Below, piece after piece: positions 7,980 through 16,715 of a stretch of DNA of 39,229 bases. How positions within the stretch are numbered: position 1 is the stretch's first letter; each line of letters begins with the position of its first letter. The notes beneath the pieces were generated by a model. It saw only the letters and a list, made by a program, of their open reading frames with translations, did no database searches and was not told the origin of the DNA. The translations under genes and the position numbers were made by a program. The stretch comes from Priestia endophytica DSM 13796 (lineage in GTDB: Bacteria; Bacillota; Bacilli; Bacillales; Bacillaceae_H), in assembly GCF_900115845.1 (NCBI RefSeq), contig NZ_FOXX01000009.1, forward strand, positions 152,406 through 191,634, in the 5' to 3' direction.

Positions 7980-8957
7980 ATGAAATCAAAAGTTATCGTA
8001 TATAAAAAAATGGATGAAAAGGTTTTGGAATTTATAAGAGAAACGTGTGAGGTCATTTACTTTGAGAAGCTACATTCAGATGTTTATCCAATATTTTTAG
8101 AAGAATTAAAAGATGCGGATGCTCTGCTAGGATCTGGTTTGAAAGTAGATGGAGACTTACTAGATCGTGCTCCACATCTAAAAATAGTGTGTAACACATC
8201 TGTTGGCTATGACAATCTCGATATGAGTGAGTTATCAAAACGAAATATTATCGCTACAAATACGCCTGATGTGTTAAATGATACGGTTGCAGATACGATT
8301 TTTGGTCTTTTGCTTGCAACAGCACGCAGAATGCCTGAATTAGATCAGTTTGTCAAAAATGGCGAATGGAAAGAAACGTTGAAAGAAGAGCATTTTGGTG
8401 TTGATGTTCATCATAAAACATTAGGAATCATTGGTATGGGAGGGGTTGGCTCTGCTATCGCCAAGAGAGCGCGTTTTGGTTTTGATATGGATATCTTGTA
8501 TCATGGACGCTCTCGAAAAGAAGAAGAAGAACAAACATACAATGCAACATATTGTTCTTTAGAAGAGCTGCTACAAAAGTCTGATTTTGTTTGCTTAATG
8601 ACACCTCTTACTCCTCAAACAGAAGGACTAATGGGAAAACGTGAGTTTGAGCTTATGAAACAGAGCGCTATCTTTATTAACGGCTCGAGAGGAAAAACCG
8701 TTGATGAAGAAGCCCTTATAAATGCTTTAAGAGCAGAAGAAATTTTAGGGGCTGGACTTGATGTATTTGCACAAGAACCAGTGAGCCCAGCCAATCCCCT
8801 TCTTTCTATGAAAAACGTTGTGACGTTGCCACATATCGGCTCTGCTACAGCTGAAACACGCCTTAAAATGGCAATGCTTGGAGCCGAAAATCTAGTAGCT
8901 GGATTAAAAGGAGAAACCCCTCCTAATCTTATTAAAGGAAGTATAGGAGTAAAATAG
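7980..8957 (+). CDS. D-2-hydroxyacid dehydrogenase (glyoxylate/hydroxypyruvate/2-ketogluconate reductase type)
   Basis: The 325-residue enzyme has the full D-isomer-specific 2-hydroxyacid dehydrogenase plan. The N-terminal catalytic half contains NTSVGYDNLD. The Rossmann domain has GMGGVG at 152-157 and HGRSRK near the end of the next strand, where a basic pair suggests NADP preference. Catalytic Arg237 (INGSRG), Glu266 (FAQEP) and His285 (LPHIGSAT) are all present. It interconverts a 2-keto acid and a D-2-hydroxy acid in the cytoplasm; D-glycerate, glycolate and 2-ketogluconate are usual substrates. The ATG has AGAGGAAAC upstream. It follows the NRAMP-like transporter and is closed by a strong terminator, so the two probably form a two-gene operon. 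Confidence 0.9.
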   Translation: MKSKVIVYKKMDEKVLEFIRETCEVIYFEKLHSDVYPIFLEELKDADALLGSGLKVDGDLLDRAPHLKIVCNTSVGYDNLDMSELSKRNIIATNTPDVLNDTVADTIFGLLLATARRMPELDQFVKNGEWKETLKEEHFGVDVHHKTLGIIGMGGVGSAIAKRARFGFDMDILYHGRSRKEEEEQTYNATYCSLEELLQKSDFVCLMTPLTPQTEGLMGKREFELMKQSAIFINGSRGKTVDEEALINALRAEEILGAGLDVFAQEPVSPANPLLSMKNVVTLPHIGSATAETRLKMAMLGAENLVAGLKGETPPNLIKGSIGVK

Positions 8958-8958
8958 G

Positions 8959-8994
8959 AAAATCCTTTGTAGATATCTACAAAGGATTTTTCTT
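8959..8994. terminator. Bidirectional terminator between the dehydrogenase and pectate lyase genes
   Basis: AAATCCTTTGTAGA and TCTACAAAGGATTT form a perfect inverted repeat with a T run on the plus side and an A run on the minus side. It separates two convergent genes. Confidence 0.88.
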
Positions 8995-8995
8995 T

Positions 8996-10306
8996 TTACA
9001 GTTTCCCTGCGCCTGCTTGTGCTTTTACAGTTCCTGGAACAGATTGGGTTGGATTCATTTTTTTATATAAAGAAGGTTTCCAGCCTACCTTTTCATCTAA
9101 TTTTGTGCCATTTTCTTTATTTGTTTCTTGAAGTAAATGAACTTGACGCTCTCCTGCTGAGCTCTTTACATACGAACCTTCTTCATAAATAGATGTTCCT
9201 TTCCAATCTTTAATAATATTCCCTAGAGGTACATTATAATCAAACGAGAAGTAGTTGTTTTGTGCATAAATCTTAGATTCTATTCCAACTCCTAATGCAT
9301 ATTGAAATGAGTAATCTGTACTTTTTGCGAATTCATAGTAGTTGTTGTACACATGAACTTCACCATAGCGAACACGAGGTAAGCGCTGCGTTAAATTTTT
9401 ATAGTAGTTGTGATGAAGGGTTACTTTTAAACGCCCTCGATCACTTGTCTTACTATCACTTGATCCGATAATAGAGACTTTATCATGGTCTTGAAAAACG
9501 TTGTAAGAGGCGGTAACGTAGCTTGCTGTGTTTGTTACATCTAATAGTCCATCATGCTGTTGAAATTTGCGCCCAAAATACTCACCAAACCCTTTGTCAT
9601 GATAGCGACCATCGCTAAATGTATTGTGATCTACCCAGACATGTTCTGCCCCATTTGTGACTACAATATTGTCATATTCAGAGTTCCACTCTCCTTGATC
9701 TCCATCAGTTGGATCCCATTGTGGAAAGAAATCTCTTGGCGCCTCAAATGCAAGATTTCGAACGATAACATTTTCTACTCCACTAATATTAAGACTTCCT
9801 CCCCAAATTTTAGCATCTTTACCTACTCCGATAATAGACGTATTAGAAGGAACATTCACAACAACCTGCTTTTTCTGTTCCTTTTGAGCACATACTCGTG
9901 CATCTTCAAGCGGTCCGCTCACTTCCTTATCATAACCCCACTTCTCTGGGCTGTAAGCTTTAAGGTAAGCATTAAAATCATAGCCACACTTTTTTGCATA
10001 GTGCTCAGCTGTTGCAGGCTGATTGTTTTCATCAACATTAAAATCAATTGATCCTTCAACATAAACGATTTTCGGCGTATTTCCGCTCTCTGAAAGAGCA
10101 CGAACAAACTCACTTCTATTTTTCACTGTAAACGTATGACGACTGTCTGCTCCTGAGCCACCTGTTGTTCCTTTTCCATAAGAAGCCCAACCGTCATTTG
10201 AAGCAAGACTCTCTTTTCCGAGATTGCTAGAAGCTGCTGATGCTGTTGAAGTACTACCTGCAATGAGAAAGGATGCTAACACAAGCCCCTTCACTACTTT
10301 TTTCAT
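8996..10306 (-). CDS. pel: Secreted pectate lyase (PL1)
   Basis: The 436-residue precursor has a signal peptide cleaved near ASA (about residue 24). The parallel beta-helix of PL1 follows: SNTSIIGVGKDAKIWGGSLN, then NVIVRNLAFEAPRDFFPQWDP, the calcium/substrate segment VWVDHNTFSDGRY, and the catalytic arginine region TQRLPRVRYGEVHVYNNYY. PL1 enzymes cut polygalacturonate by calcium-dependent beta-elimination. The size and motif set resemble B. subtilis Pel. The start has GGAGGGATTTAGG upstream. Just before that lies a 24-base perfect palindrome, so this gene probably has its own operator although it follows the esterase genes in the same direction. It would act on galacturonan already demethylated by the pectinesterase encoded upstream. 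Confidence 0.93.
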   Translation of the reverse strand: MKKVVKGLVLASFLIAGSTSTASAASSNLGKESLASNDGWASYGKGTTGGSGADSRHTFTVKNRSEFVRALSESGNTPKIVYVEGSIDFNVDENNQPATAEHYAKKCGYDFNAYLKAYSPEKWGYDKEVSGPLEDARVCAQKEQKKQVVVNVPSNTSIIGVGKDAKIWGGSLNISGVENVIVRNLAFEAPRDFFPQWDPTDGDQGEWNSEYDNIVVTNGAEHVWVDHNTFSDGRYHDKGFGEYFGRKFQQHDGLLDVTNTASYVTASYNVFQDHDKVSIIGSSDSKTSDRGRLKVTLHHNYYKNLTQRLPRVRYGEVHVYNNYYEFAKSTDYSFQYALGVGIESKIYAQNNYFSFDYNVPLGNIIKDWKGTSIYEEGSYVKSSAGERQVHLLQETNKENGTKLDEKVGWKPSLYKKMNPTQSVPGTVKAQAGAGKL

Positions 10307-10326
10307 CCTAAATCCCTCCTTTAAAT

Positions 10327-10350
10327 CAAAATGTTAACGTTAACATTTTG
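10327..10350. promoter_or_regulatory. Perfect 24-base palindrome: LacI-type operator candidate before pel
   Basis: The sequence is a perfect inverted repeat, with core TGTTAACGTTAACA flanked by AAAA/TTTT, in the 60-base gap between the acetylesterase and pectate lyase genes. The CG-centred TTAACGTTAA core is typical of LacI-family operators. No local regulator gene explains it, so the binding protein may be encoded elsewhere (a KdgR-like protein is one option). A hairpin in the mRNA is a less likely reading. Confidence 0.6.
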
Positions 10351-10366
10351 ATGAATGAAAACAATC

Positions 10367-11158
10367 TTATTCTTTGTTAAGATAGTTCTTTAACGGTACA
10401 ATCTTTAATTCTTTTACACCCTCTGCTACAAGATGTGAAATTTCTCTTGCCCCATTTTCTTGAAAATGCGTATTATCAATTACTCCCTCTGGATAGTTAG
10501 GATGTTCTCCTTTTTCAAGCCAAAGAAAGACGTCTTTTGTTTTTTCAATGCCAAGTTCTTGGTACAATGCTTTACTTTTCTCTGTTAAATCAAGAACAGG
10601 AACATTCTTTTCTTTTCCTAACTCTTTCACTGCTTGGGGATATGTCCCGTGAGAATCATAAGCAATACCTTCTTCTGTAAAACGCCTACGTTCAACAGGT
10701 GTAATTAAAACAGGTGTTGCTTTTTTAGCACGAGCTCCATCAATATATTGTTTCAAGTAGCTTTTATACGTAGTAGAAGGCTCTGTATAGCGACTCGGAT
10801 CTTCTATTTTTTCGTCATTATGTCCAAATTGAATAAAAAGATAGTCTCCTTTTTGAATTTCGCTTAGGACGGCGTCTAGTCTTCCTTCGTCAATAAAACT
10901 TTTTGAGCTTCGACCAGATTGCGCTTCATTTCTGACCGTCACTTTATGACGAAACTCTTCCTCAAAAACTTGCCCCCATCCCGCCCTCGGCGCAACGGAA
11001 GAATCATAAGTTGAAACAGTTGAATCCCCCACAAGGTAGACCGTTATTTTACTTTTATGTGACTGTGAAACAAAACTTGTCGCTTGCACTCTTATTCCCC
11101 CAACACTTAAACTCAATAGGAGAAGTAGAAAACATATAAAATGAATTTTCTTTTTCAT
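10367..11158 (-). CDS. rhgT: Secreted rhamnogalacturonan acetylesterase (SGNH/CE12, YesT/RhgT type)
   Basis: After a signal peptide (hydrophobic run LLLLLSLSVGG) the protein has all SGNH blocks: the serine in VYLVGDSTVS, the glycine in AQSGRSSKS, the asparagine in QFGHNDEK and the Asp-x-x-His pair in DNTHFQENGA. These esterases remove acetyl groups from rhamnogalacturonan so that lyases can act. I place the start at the ATG at 11156-11158, six bases after an AGGTG that overlaps the TAG stop of the pectinesterase gene. A GTG at 11165-11167 is the alternative. The tight overlap suggests translational coupling with the pectinesterase. Length (263) is normal for the family. Confidence 0.88.
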   Translation of the reverse strand: MKKKIHFICFLLLLLSLSVGGIRVQATSFVSQSHKSKITVYLVGDSTVSTYDSSVAPRAGWGQVFEEEFRHKVTVRNEAQSGRSSKSFIDEGRLDAVLSEIQKGDYLFIQFGHNDEKIEDPSRYTEPSTTYKSYLKQYIDGARAKKATPVLITPVERRRFTEEGIAYDSHGTYPQAVKELGKEKNVPVLDLTEKSKALYQELGIEKTKDVFLWLEKGEHPNYPEGVIDNTHFQENGAREISHLVAEGVKELKIVPLKNYLNKE

Positions 11159-11167
11159 CTTCTTCAC

Positions 11168-12655
11168 CTATCTTTTAGATTCTGCTTTTTCTTTTGGATT
11201 CCAGCCATTTAACACATTTTGAATGGTATACTGATTTGCTTCTTCTCTTGTTAATTGTTCTCGTGAGTCATTAAAAGCAACTCCTGGACCATGGTTTTTA
11301 TATTCATAAAACCGTGCATGACGATAAGAAAAGCCTGACATGTCTGTCCATCCTTGTTTATTAATATGCGACCCGAGATAACTTTCTCTAAACACAACGC
11401 TTCCAATTGCATTAGGGTCGCCACCTGGGTGCCACGGTCTGCCAAGATAGACCGTTCCATCCTCTGCATTACTTAAAAGCCTGCTTTTAATAAATAAATA
11501 GCCGTATTCCTCTGTTATTTGAGTGCTTGGCGCTGTGACATACCCATTTACAGTTGAAGAACCTCTCGTTAGAGACATAATATCGCACTTTTCAAATACG
11601 GCTTGAGAACCCCCAAAGATAAAATCAACATCTCCTTCAATGTAGCATTTGTAAAAATATTGCGTTCCTTCTTTCGTGTACAATGTATCTTGGTTCCCAA
11701 TAAACCTCGTATTCTTAAAAACTTGTCGTTCACCTTTCGTATATACGGCAACAGCTTGCTCATCTTTTACATCAACACTTTTTTCATCAAAAGAATTTTC
11801 AAATGTGAGATTTTCAGCCGTAAAATCATCGCCATATATATAAACACTTGCGCTTCCTGATGTCCCGTACGTTCCTCCTCCACGTTTCTCCTTCCCTGAA
11901 TAGTTGTCATACGTAAGTTTTGTTTTGTTAACGTTTTCACCGATAAGCGAAACAAAATCTTTATCTTCAGCTACTGTGACAACTTCTTTATATACCCCGT
12001 TAAAAATAAAGACGGTAACTTTCTCTTTGTTTCCAGAAGGGATTGCATTAATAGCTTCTTGAACTGTACGATAGTCTCCCTTGTCATCTTTTGAGACTGT
12101 TACTACTTTCCCGATTTTATCGAATCTTTCCCTTATATCCTGAAGTTTTTGGCGTTTATCCTGTGTTAAAGAATGAGTGGCTTCTTTTCTCACTACTTCA
12201 GCATATACGTTACCTCTAATTTTTGTAGAGATTTGGAAAAGAACAACGGTTTGCCCTTTTTTGTTTACACTTTGAGTCATGTTTTGGATTGAAATAACGT
12301 TCTCCCCTCCTTTGAAAGCGATGTCATTTTTATCTATCCTTTTTAGAACTGTACTAAATGTAACCGCAATAAGATCGTTTCTTACAAGTTCCGCCTTATC
12401 TATCTTCATCTCACTGCTTGGCATTTTCCTTTCTGAAACACCTTCACTTGATAAAATGCCGAGCATATACAGTTTTGCAAGATCTCCGCTGCTCACAACA
12501 TCTTTTACATGTGCGTTTTCATTTAAGCTCACATTCTTTAAGGTTTTATTAATGTTATCGTGTGCACAAATCGTATTAGGCAATACCCCTCCCATCATCG
12601 TCAACACTGTGGCAGAATAAATGATTACTTTTCTTTTTTTTTCACTAAATTTCAA
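11168..12655 (-). CDS. Secreted pectin methylesterase (CE8) with an N-terminal extra domain
   Basis: The 495-residue precursor starts at TTG 12653-12655 with GAGAGG eight bases upstream. A signal peptide covers about residues 1-31. Residues 185-480 are the CE8 beta-helix: GDYRTVQEAINAIP, then GNQDTLY with Asp323, GDVDFIFGG with the nucleophile Asp344, and LGRPW with Arg406. It demethylates pectin so that pectate lyase can cut it. Residues about 33-182 are an extra region: a helical part (KDVVSSGDLAKLYMLGILSS), then an Ig-like beta-rich stretch around ELVRNDLIAVTFSTVLKRI and IRGNVYAEVVRKE, then a charged linker. I cannot assign this region; substrate or cell-wall binding is a guess. It is first in the pectinesterase-acetylesterase unit. 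Confidence 0.9.
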   Translation of the reverse strand: MKFSEKKRKVIIYSATVLTMMGGVLPNTICAHDNINKTLKNVSLNENAHVKDVVSSGDLAKLYMLGILSSEGVSERKMPSSEMKIDKAELVRNDLIAVTFSTVLKRIDKNDIAFKGGENVISIQNMTQSVNKKGQTVVLFQISTKIRGNVYAEVVRKEATHSLTQDKRQKLQDIRERFDKIGKVVTVSKDDKGDYRTVQEAINAIPSGNKEKVTVFIFNGVYKEVVTVAEDKDFVSLIGENVNKTKLTYDNYSGKEKRGGGTYGTSGSASVYIYGDDFTAENLTFENSFDEKSVDVKDEQAVAVYTKGERQVFKNTRFIGNQDTLYTKEGTQYFYKCYIEGDVDFIFGGSQAVFEKCDIMSLTRGSSTVNGYVTAPSTQITEEYGYLFIKSRLLSNAEDGTVYLGRPWHPGGDPNAIGSVVFRESYLGSHINKQGWTDMSGFSYRHARFYEYKNHGPGVAFNDSREQLTREEANQYTIQNVLNGWNPKEKAESKR

Positions 12656-12688
12656 TCACTTCGCCTCTCTTTCTGTGAGTCTAAAATT

Positions 12689-12716
12689 TATTATATAGAA
12701 TGAGTTGAGATTTGCA
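12689..12716 (-). promoter_or_regulatory. Sigma-A promoter of the pectinesterase operon
   Basis: On the minus strand TTGCAA (12716-12711) and TATAAT (12694-12689) are 16 bases apart and lie about 35 bases before the TTG start. No other promoter-like pair is closer. Confidence 0.6.
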
Positions 12717-12798
12717 ATAATTTTTTAAATATTTAGTTTATTTTTTATGTTAGTAACTTAAAAAAGGAAAATAGACCTACTTTTCATAATTTATCAAA

Positions 12799-12830
12799 TA
12801 AAAAACCTCCACCCTATGTAGAGTGGAGGA
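12799..12830 (-). terminator. Terminator after the keto-acid decarboxylase gene
   Basis: On the minus strand the arms CCTCCAC and GTGGAGG pair around a ten-base loop and are followed by a T run (12805-12801). It lies just past the stop at 12836. Confidence 0.8.
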
Positions 12831-12835
12831 TTCAC

Positions 12836-14501
12836 CTATGAATTTTGACTCGAAAATCGTTTAGAGAGCTCTGTTAATAATTCCGGTTTATCCTCTCTAT
12901 TCATTTTGATTTCAGCAAAAATAAGCTTATCATGATGTTCTATCTTGTTTAACATATCATCAAGCTCCTGCTCTGTTTGTACTTTAAACGTTTCGCTTGC
13001 TTCTTTTGGGCCAAAAATGCTTGGAAGTTTTTCATAATCCCACATAACAATATCATTGTAAGACTTGTTTTCACCGTGAATAGCACGTTCTACTGTATAG
13101 CCATCATTGTTGATTAAGAAAATGATAGGCTTAATTTTTTGATAAATGATTGTTGAAAGTTCTTGAGCTGTAAGCTGAAAAGAACCATCTCCAATTAAAA
13201 GAATGTTGCGACGTTCTTTGTCCGCAAGCTGACTTCCAAGTATCGCAGGAAGCGTATAGCCAATAGATCCCCATAATGGCTGACCAATAAATGTCCCTCC
13301 TTTTTTTAAAGGCATTGTTGCTGTACCAAAAAAGGAAGTTCCTTGATCAGCAAGGAGTACATCATCTTCTTTTATAAAATGAGAAAGACGCTCAAAGAAC
13401 CGCGTTTGCGTAAGTTTTTCGTCTGTTGCTTCAAATGGTTGTTGTTCCCGAGAAGCAATTGAAATAATGTTCATTTCTTCTCTATCTCGTTTCTTGATGT
13501 GATGAGCTAATGTATTCAACGTATCTTTCATTGTCAGAGGTGCATATTTTTCTCCTTCCCCCTCAACAGATAAAGGGTGAAGATGAATCACCTTTTCTTC
13601 AGAAAATCCTTGTGAAAACCCGCCTGTGATAGAATCTGTTAGCTTCACTCCTACGCTTATAATACAATCAGACTCATCTATTCTTTGTTTAATATAAGAA
13701 TCACTTAAGTCTCCATTATAAACACCAATAAATTGAGGATGTGTTTCATCAAAAACTCCTTTTCCCATACTTAGCGTTGCAATGGGAAAGCCGCTCTTTT
13801 CAGCAAAGTGCATTAACTCTTTTTCCACTTTGTAGCGATACACTTCATAGTCTGCTAAAATTACAGGCTTTTTCGCTTTGTTTATTTTCATTAATAAATT
13901 GGTCAGCATCTCGTCCATTGCTTTTTCATTGCTCTTCACTTCTTCATCTAAAAGTTTTTTATTAGGCTTATTAGCAGGTTTATTATATATATCAATAGGA
14001 AGCACAATATGAACAGGCTTTTTTTCTGTTAAACAAGCAAGAAGCACCCGATCAATCTCTTGGCTCGCATTTTCAACCGTTAATATGGTTTGAGCACACG
14101 TCACTTCTCTGAACATTGTTGAAAAACGATGGAAGTTTCCATCTCCTAATGTATGATGAACGTAAGAGCCTTCTTTCATCACTTTTGTTGTTGGAGCCCC
14201 TGTGACTTTGACAATTGGAACATGTTCAGCATATGAACCAGCAATTCCGTTTACAGCACTTAACTCGCCAACCCCAAATGTAGTCATAACAGCTCCAATG
14301 CCGTTTAACCTTGCGTATCCATCAGCAGCATATGCAGCATTAAGCTCATTGCAGTTGCCAATCCATTCTAACTCTTTATGTTTTAGAACTTCATCTAAAA
14401 ACATTAAATTATAATCACCAGGAACGCCAAAAACGTGGTGAACTCCAATTTCAGCTAGTCGGTCTAGTAAGTAGTCACCAAATTGTATAGTCTTTTTTCA
14501 C
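12836..14501 (-). pseudogene. ThDP-dependent 2-keto-acid decarboxylase (indolepyruvate/phenylpyruvate type), frameshifted at the start
   Basis: Downstream of ATG 14404 is a 522-residue open frame with the ThDP enzyme layout: the activating glutamate in GNCNELNAAYAADGYAR, a middle domain, and the ThDP/Mg motif GDGSFQLT...INNDGYTVE. The conserved family N-terminus is encoded just upstream (TIQFGDYLLDRLAEIG, then HHVFGVPGDYN, running into MFLDE). It has no start codon in its own frame and a TGA directly before it. A GTG at 14499-14501 with AAGGTGG upstream is one base out of frame, across an A6 run at 14493-14498. One A fewer would give an intact gene of about 554 codons. Without it, only a protein lacking the first 31 conserved residues could be made. 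Such enzymes turn aromatic or branched 2-keto acids into aldehydes. Confidence 0.8.
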
Positions 14502-15028
14502 TGTCTATTCCACCTTATCTTAATATGTAACTTTTTCATTCCCTTTTTAGCATTGTTCATAAACACGTGGAAGCGGGACTTTACACTTTTTTAGTTATTT
14601 TATCCTATTTTTCGAAAGTTATAAAACGGATTTGATTAGGGAAAAGTCCCTCTTCTTTTTACAGGGAAACTCGGTATCCTTTTTCCTCAAATAAGAAATT
14701 CCCCCTATAAAGTAGTCATTTCTCTTATAAAAGCTGAAAATTCAACAGAATAAAGAAAAAGGGTCTCCTAAGATCACTATTTTTAAAGTTCCATAAACTA
14801 GTGCTAGATAAGGAAGAGGTAGGTAGACAGTTACATAAATAGTAGGAACCTCATTTCTCCTACAAATTGTTTCTAATTTTAATACAAACTTCTCCATTAT
14901 AATTTTGGCTTTGGAGAAAAGTTAGGGTTTCCTTCGTATATTTTTACTGTGTTCTTGATGAATTGTTCTCTAACTCTTTGAATTTAATATTCTATTTAAT
15001 CATCATTTTTCATGTCTTGTAAAACTTG
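14502..15028. other. Gene-free interval between the decarboxylase gene and xylB
   Basis: I see no convincing gene in these 527 AT-rich bases. A 51-codon minus-strand frame at 14742-14897 has no Shine-Dalgarno. There is no T-box or other known leader signature and no clear hairpin after xylB. Confidence 0.5.
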
Positions 15029-16528
15029 TTATCGGTCTCTAAATGTAGTTAATGCAGCATTCAAATCTTTTGTTTTAAAATAAACCTCTTCATAAATATT
15101 AAATAGAGCTTCATATCTCTCTACATTCGATTCTTTAGGATAAAATGTTGATGCCTCTCGAATAAATTCTTCTGCACATTGTTCAAGTGAATCAAACCAT
15201 CTACTGCCAAAAGCAGCTAGCATGGCTGCTCCCATTGCCGGACCTTGTTCGCTTTCTAGCTTAATTACTTTGGCCTTAAAAATATCAGCTTGCATTTGAA
15301 GCCATGTGTTGTTCTTAGCTCCCCCACCAATCGAGATAATCGTATCAACTGATTTTCCTTCTTTCCGGAACAGCTTGATAGACTCATGAAGAGAGAATGT
15401 AACCCCTTCCATAACTGCTCTCACAAAATTTTCTTTTTTATGAGATCCATCCATTCCAATAAAGCTTCCCCGAATAAGAGAATCAGCATGTGGCGTCCTT
15501 TCCCCCACTAGATACGGGGTAAATAACAGTCCATTGGATCCAATTGGAACAGATTCTACCCCATGCAACACCTGCTCAAATGTTTCATTTGGAGAGAACG
15601 TTTCTTTAAACCAGTTCAAACTGTAACCTGCAGCAAGCGTAACCCCCATTGTATAAAACGCATCCTTCCTCCCATGATTGAAAAAGTGAACTTTTCCTTT
15701 AAAATCTCGTTCTTTATCTTCCTCATATGAAAGGATGACCCCAGATGTACCGATGCTACATAATGTTTTGCCTGAAGAGAGAATACCAGCGCCAATAGCT
15801 CCACATGCATTGTCAGATCCACCTGCAAATACTTTCGTTTTTTTAGACAATCCTGTCTCCTCTGCAATATTAGGAAGCAGCGCTCCTACACAATCATGTG
15901 ATTCAACAAGCGGTGGACAGATCTCTGTAGGAATATCAAATCGTTTACAGATATCATAATTCCATTTCTTACGTGTTACATGTAAAAGTAAAGTTCCCGC
16001 TGCATCTGAAAACTCACTATTAATGGTGCCTGTCATCCTAAATCTTACATAGTCTTTAGGAAGTAGAAAAAGAGCTGCTTTTTCAAACGTTTCCGGTTCA
16101 TGTTCCTTCACCCATAAGATTTTAGGCAATGTAAAACCTTCTAGAACACGGTTCTTTGTAATCTCAAGCATCTGTTCGCCAAACTCCTCTTCTATCTTCA
16201 TGCATTGAGAAGTTGTTCTTGTATCATTCCATAATATAGCATTACGTAACACACACTGATTTTGATCAAGCAACACTAATCCATGCATTTGTCCGGAATA
16301 ACTAATCCCTTCAATATCATTAACTTGAACTTGACATGTAGAAACAAGCTCAGCCAAGGCCTGAATCGTTTGTCGCACCCAGTCTTCCGGATTTTGCTCA
16401 TTATATCCTGCCTTCTCTTGAATAAGTGGATAACTTTTAGAAACTTCTCCACAAACTTCTCCATTTTCATTAACCAAAATCGCTTTGACAGCGCTCGTTC
16501 CCAAATCGATTCCAATTACATATTTCAT
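15029..16528 (-). CDS. xylB: Xylulokinase
   Basis: The 499-residue FGGY-family kinase phosphorylates D-xylulose to xylulose-5-phosphate for the pentose phosphate pathway. It shows the N-terminal ATPase motif YVIGIDLGTSAVKAIL, the substrate segment SGQMHGLVLLD, the linking IGTSGVI, and the C-terminal FGGY-type signature ISIGGGAKNNTWLQMQADIF. I use the ATG at 16526-16528 (AAAGGAGTGAAAATA upstream) because the longer frame to 16606 adds residues unlike the family. Unlike the classic xylAB operon, it is separated from xylA by the rest of the regulon and has its own promoter and operator. Confidence 0.95.
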   Translation of the reverse strand: MKYVIGIDLGTSAVKAILVNENGEVCGEVSKSYPLIQEKAGYNEQNPEDWVRQTIQALAELVSTCQVQVNDIEGISYSGQMHGLVLLDQNQCVLRNAILWNDTRTTSQCMKIEEEFGEQMLEITKNRVLEGFTLPKILWVKEHEPETFEKAALFLLPKDYVRFRMTGTINSEFSDAAGTLLLHVTRKKWNYDICKRFDIPTEICPPLVESHDCVGALLPNIAEETGLSKKTKVFAGGSDNACGAIGAGILSSGKTLCSIGTSGVILSYEEDKERDFKGKVHFFNHGRKDAFYTMGVTLAAGYSLNWFKETFSPNETFEQVLHGVESVPIGSNGLLFTPYLVGERTPHADSLIRGSFIGMDGSHKKENFVRAVMEGVTFSLHESIKLFRKEGKSVDTIISIGGGAKNNTWLQMQADIFKAKVIKLESEQGPAMGAAMLAAFGSRWFDSLEQCAEEFIREASTFYPKESNVERYEALFNIYEEVYFKTKDLNAALTTFRDR

Positions 16529-16657
16529 TATTTTCACTCCTTTATCTATACAAAAAAGACTATTCTGTAAATCTCTAATCAATTCGCAAACTGCATTTCT
16601 ATGCAAAAAACGCTATGAAATCCTAGTTCTATAACTAACCTATTTGACCTCCAGTAT

Positions 16658-16676
16658 GTTAGTACGTTAAACTAAC
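16658..16676. promoter_or_regulatory. XylR operator candidate for xylB
   Basis: GTTAGT (16658-16663) and ACTAAC (16671-16676) are inverted around seven bases. This is the same arm core and spacing as the larger xylA operator, but with arms of only six bases. It covers the expected start point of the xylB promoter. Confidence 0.7.
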
Positions 16677-16686
16677 TAATAACATT

Positions 16687-16715
16687 ATAATAATTATATA
16701 TAACTCTATTGTCAA
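16687..16715 (-). promoter_or_regulatory. Sigma-A promoter of xylB
   Basis: On the minus strand TTGACA (16715-16710) and TATTAT (16692-16687) are 17 bases apart. The predicted start near 16680 falls at the edge of the operator. Confidence 0.75.

Noticed and set aside
9554-10051. Plus-strand open frame of 165 codons opposite the pectate lyase gene
   Set aside because: It is a shadow of the lyase gene: no ribosome site, no recognisable protein pattern, and low-complexity composition set by the opposite strand.
12279-12620. Plus-strand open frame of 113 codons opposite the pectinesterase gene
   Set aside because: It is antisense to the well-supported secreted esterase, with no start signal.
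14640-14720. GGGAAAAGTCCC-like words considered as a T-box or other leader element
   Set aside because: No conserved T-box or specifier signature could be found on either strand, and no hairpin followed by a T run leads into a gene.
14742-14897. Minus-strand 51-codon frame between the decarboxylase gene and xylB
   Set aside because: No Shine-Dalgarno and no protein-like pattern; expected by chance in 500 AT-rich bases.
16590-16620. AAAACGCTATGAAA near the xylB start as a cre
   Set aside because: Too many mismatches to the consensus on either strand.
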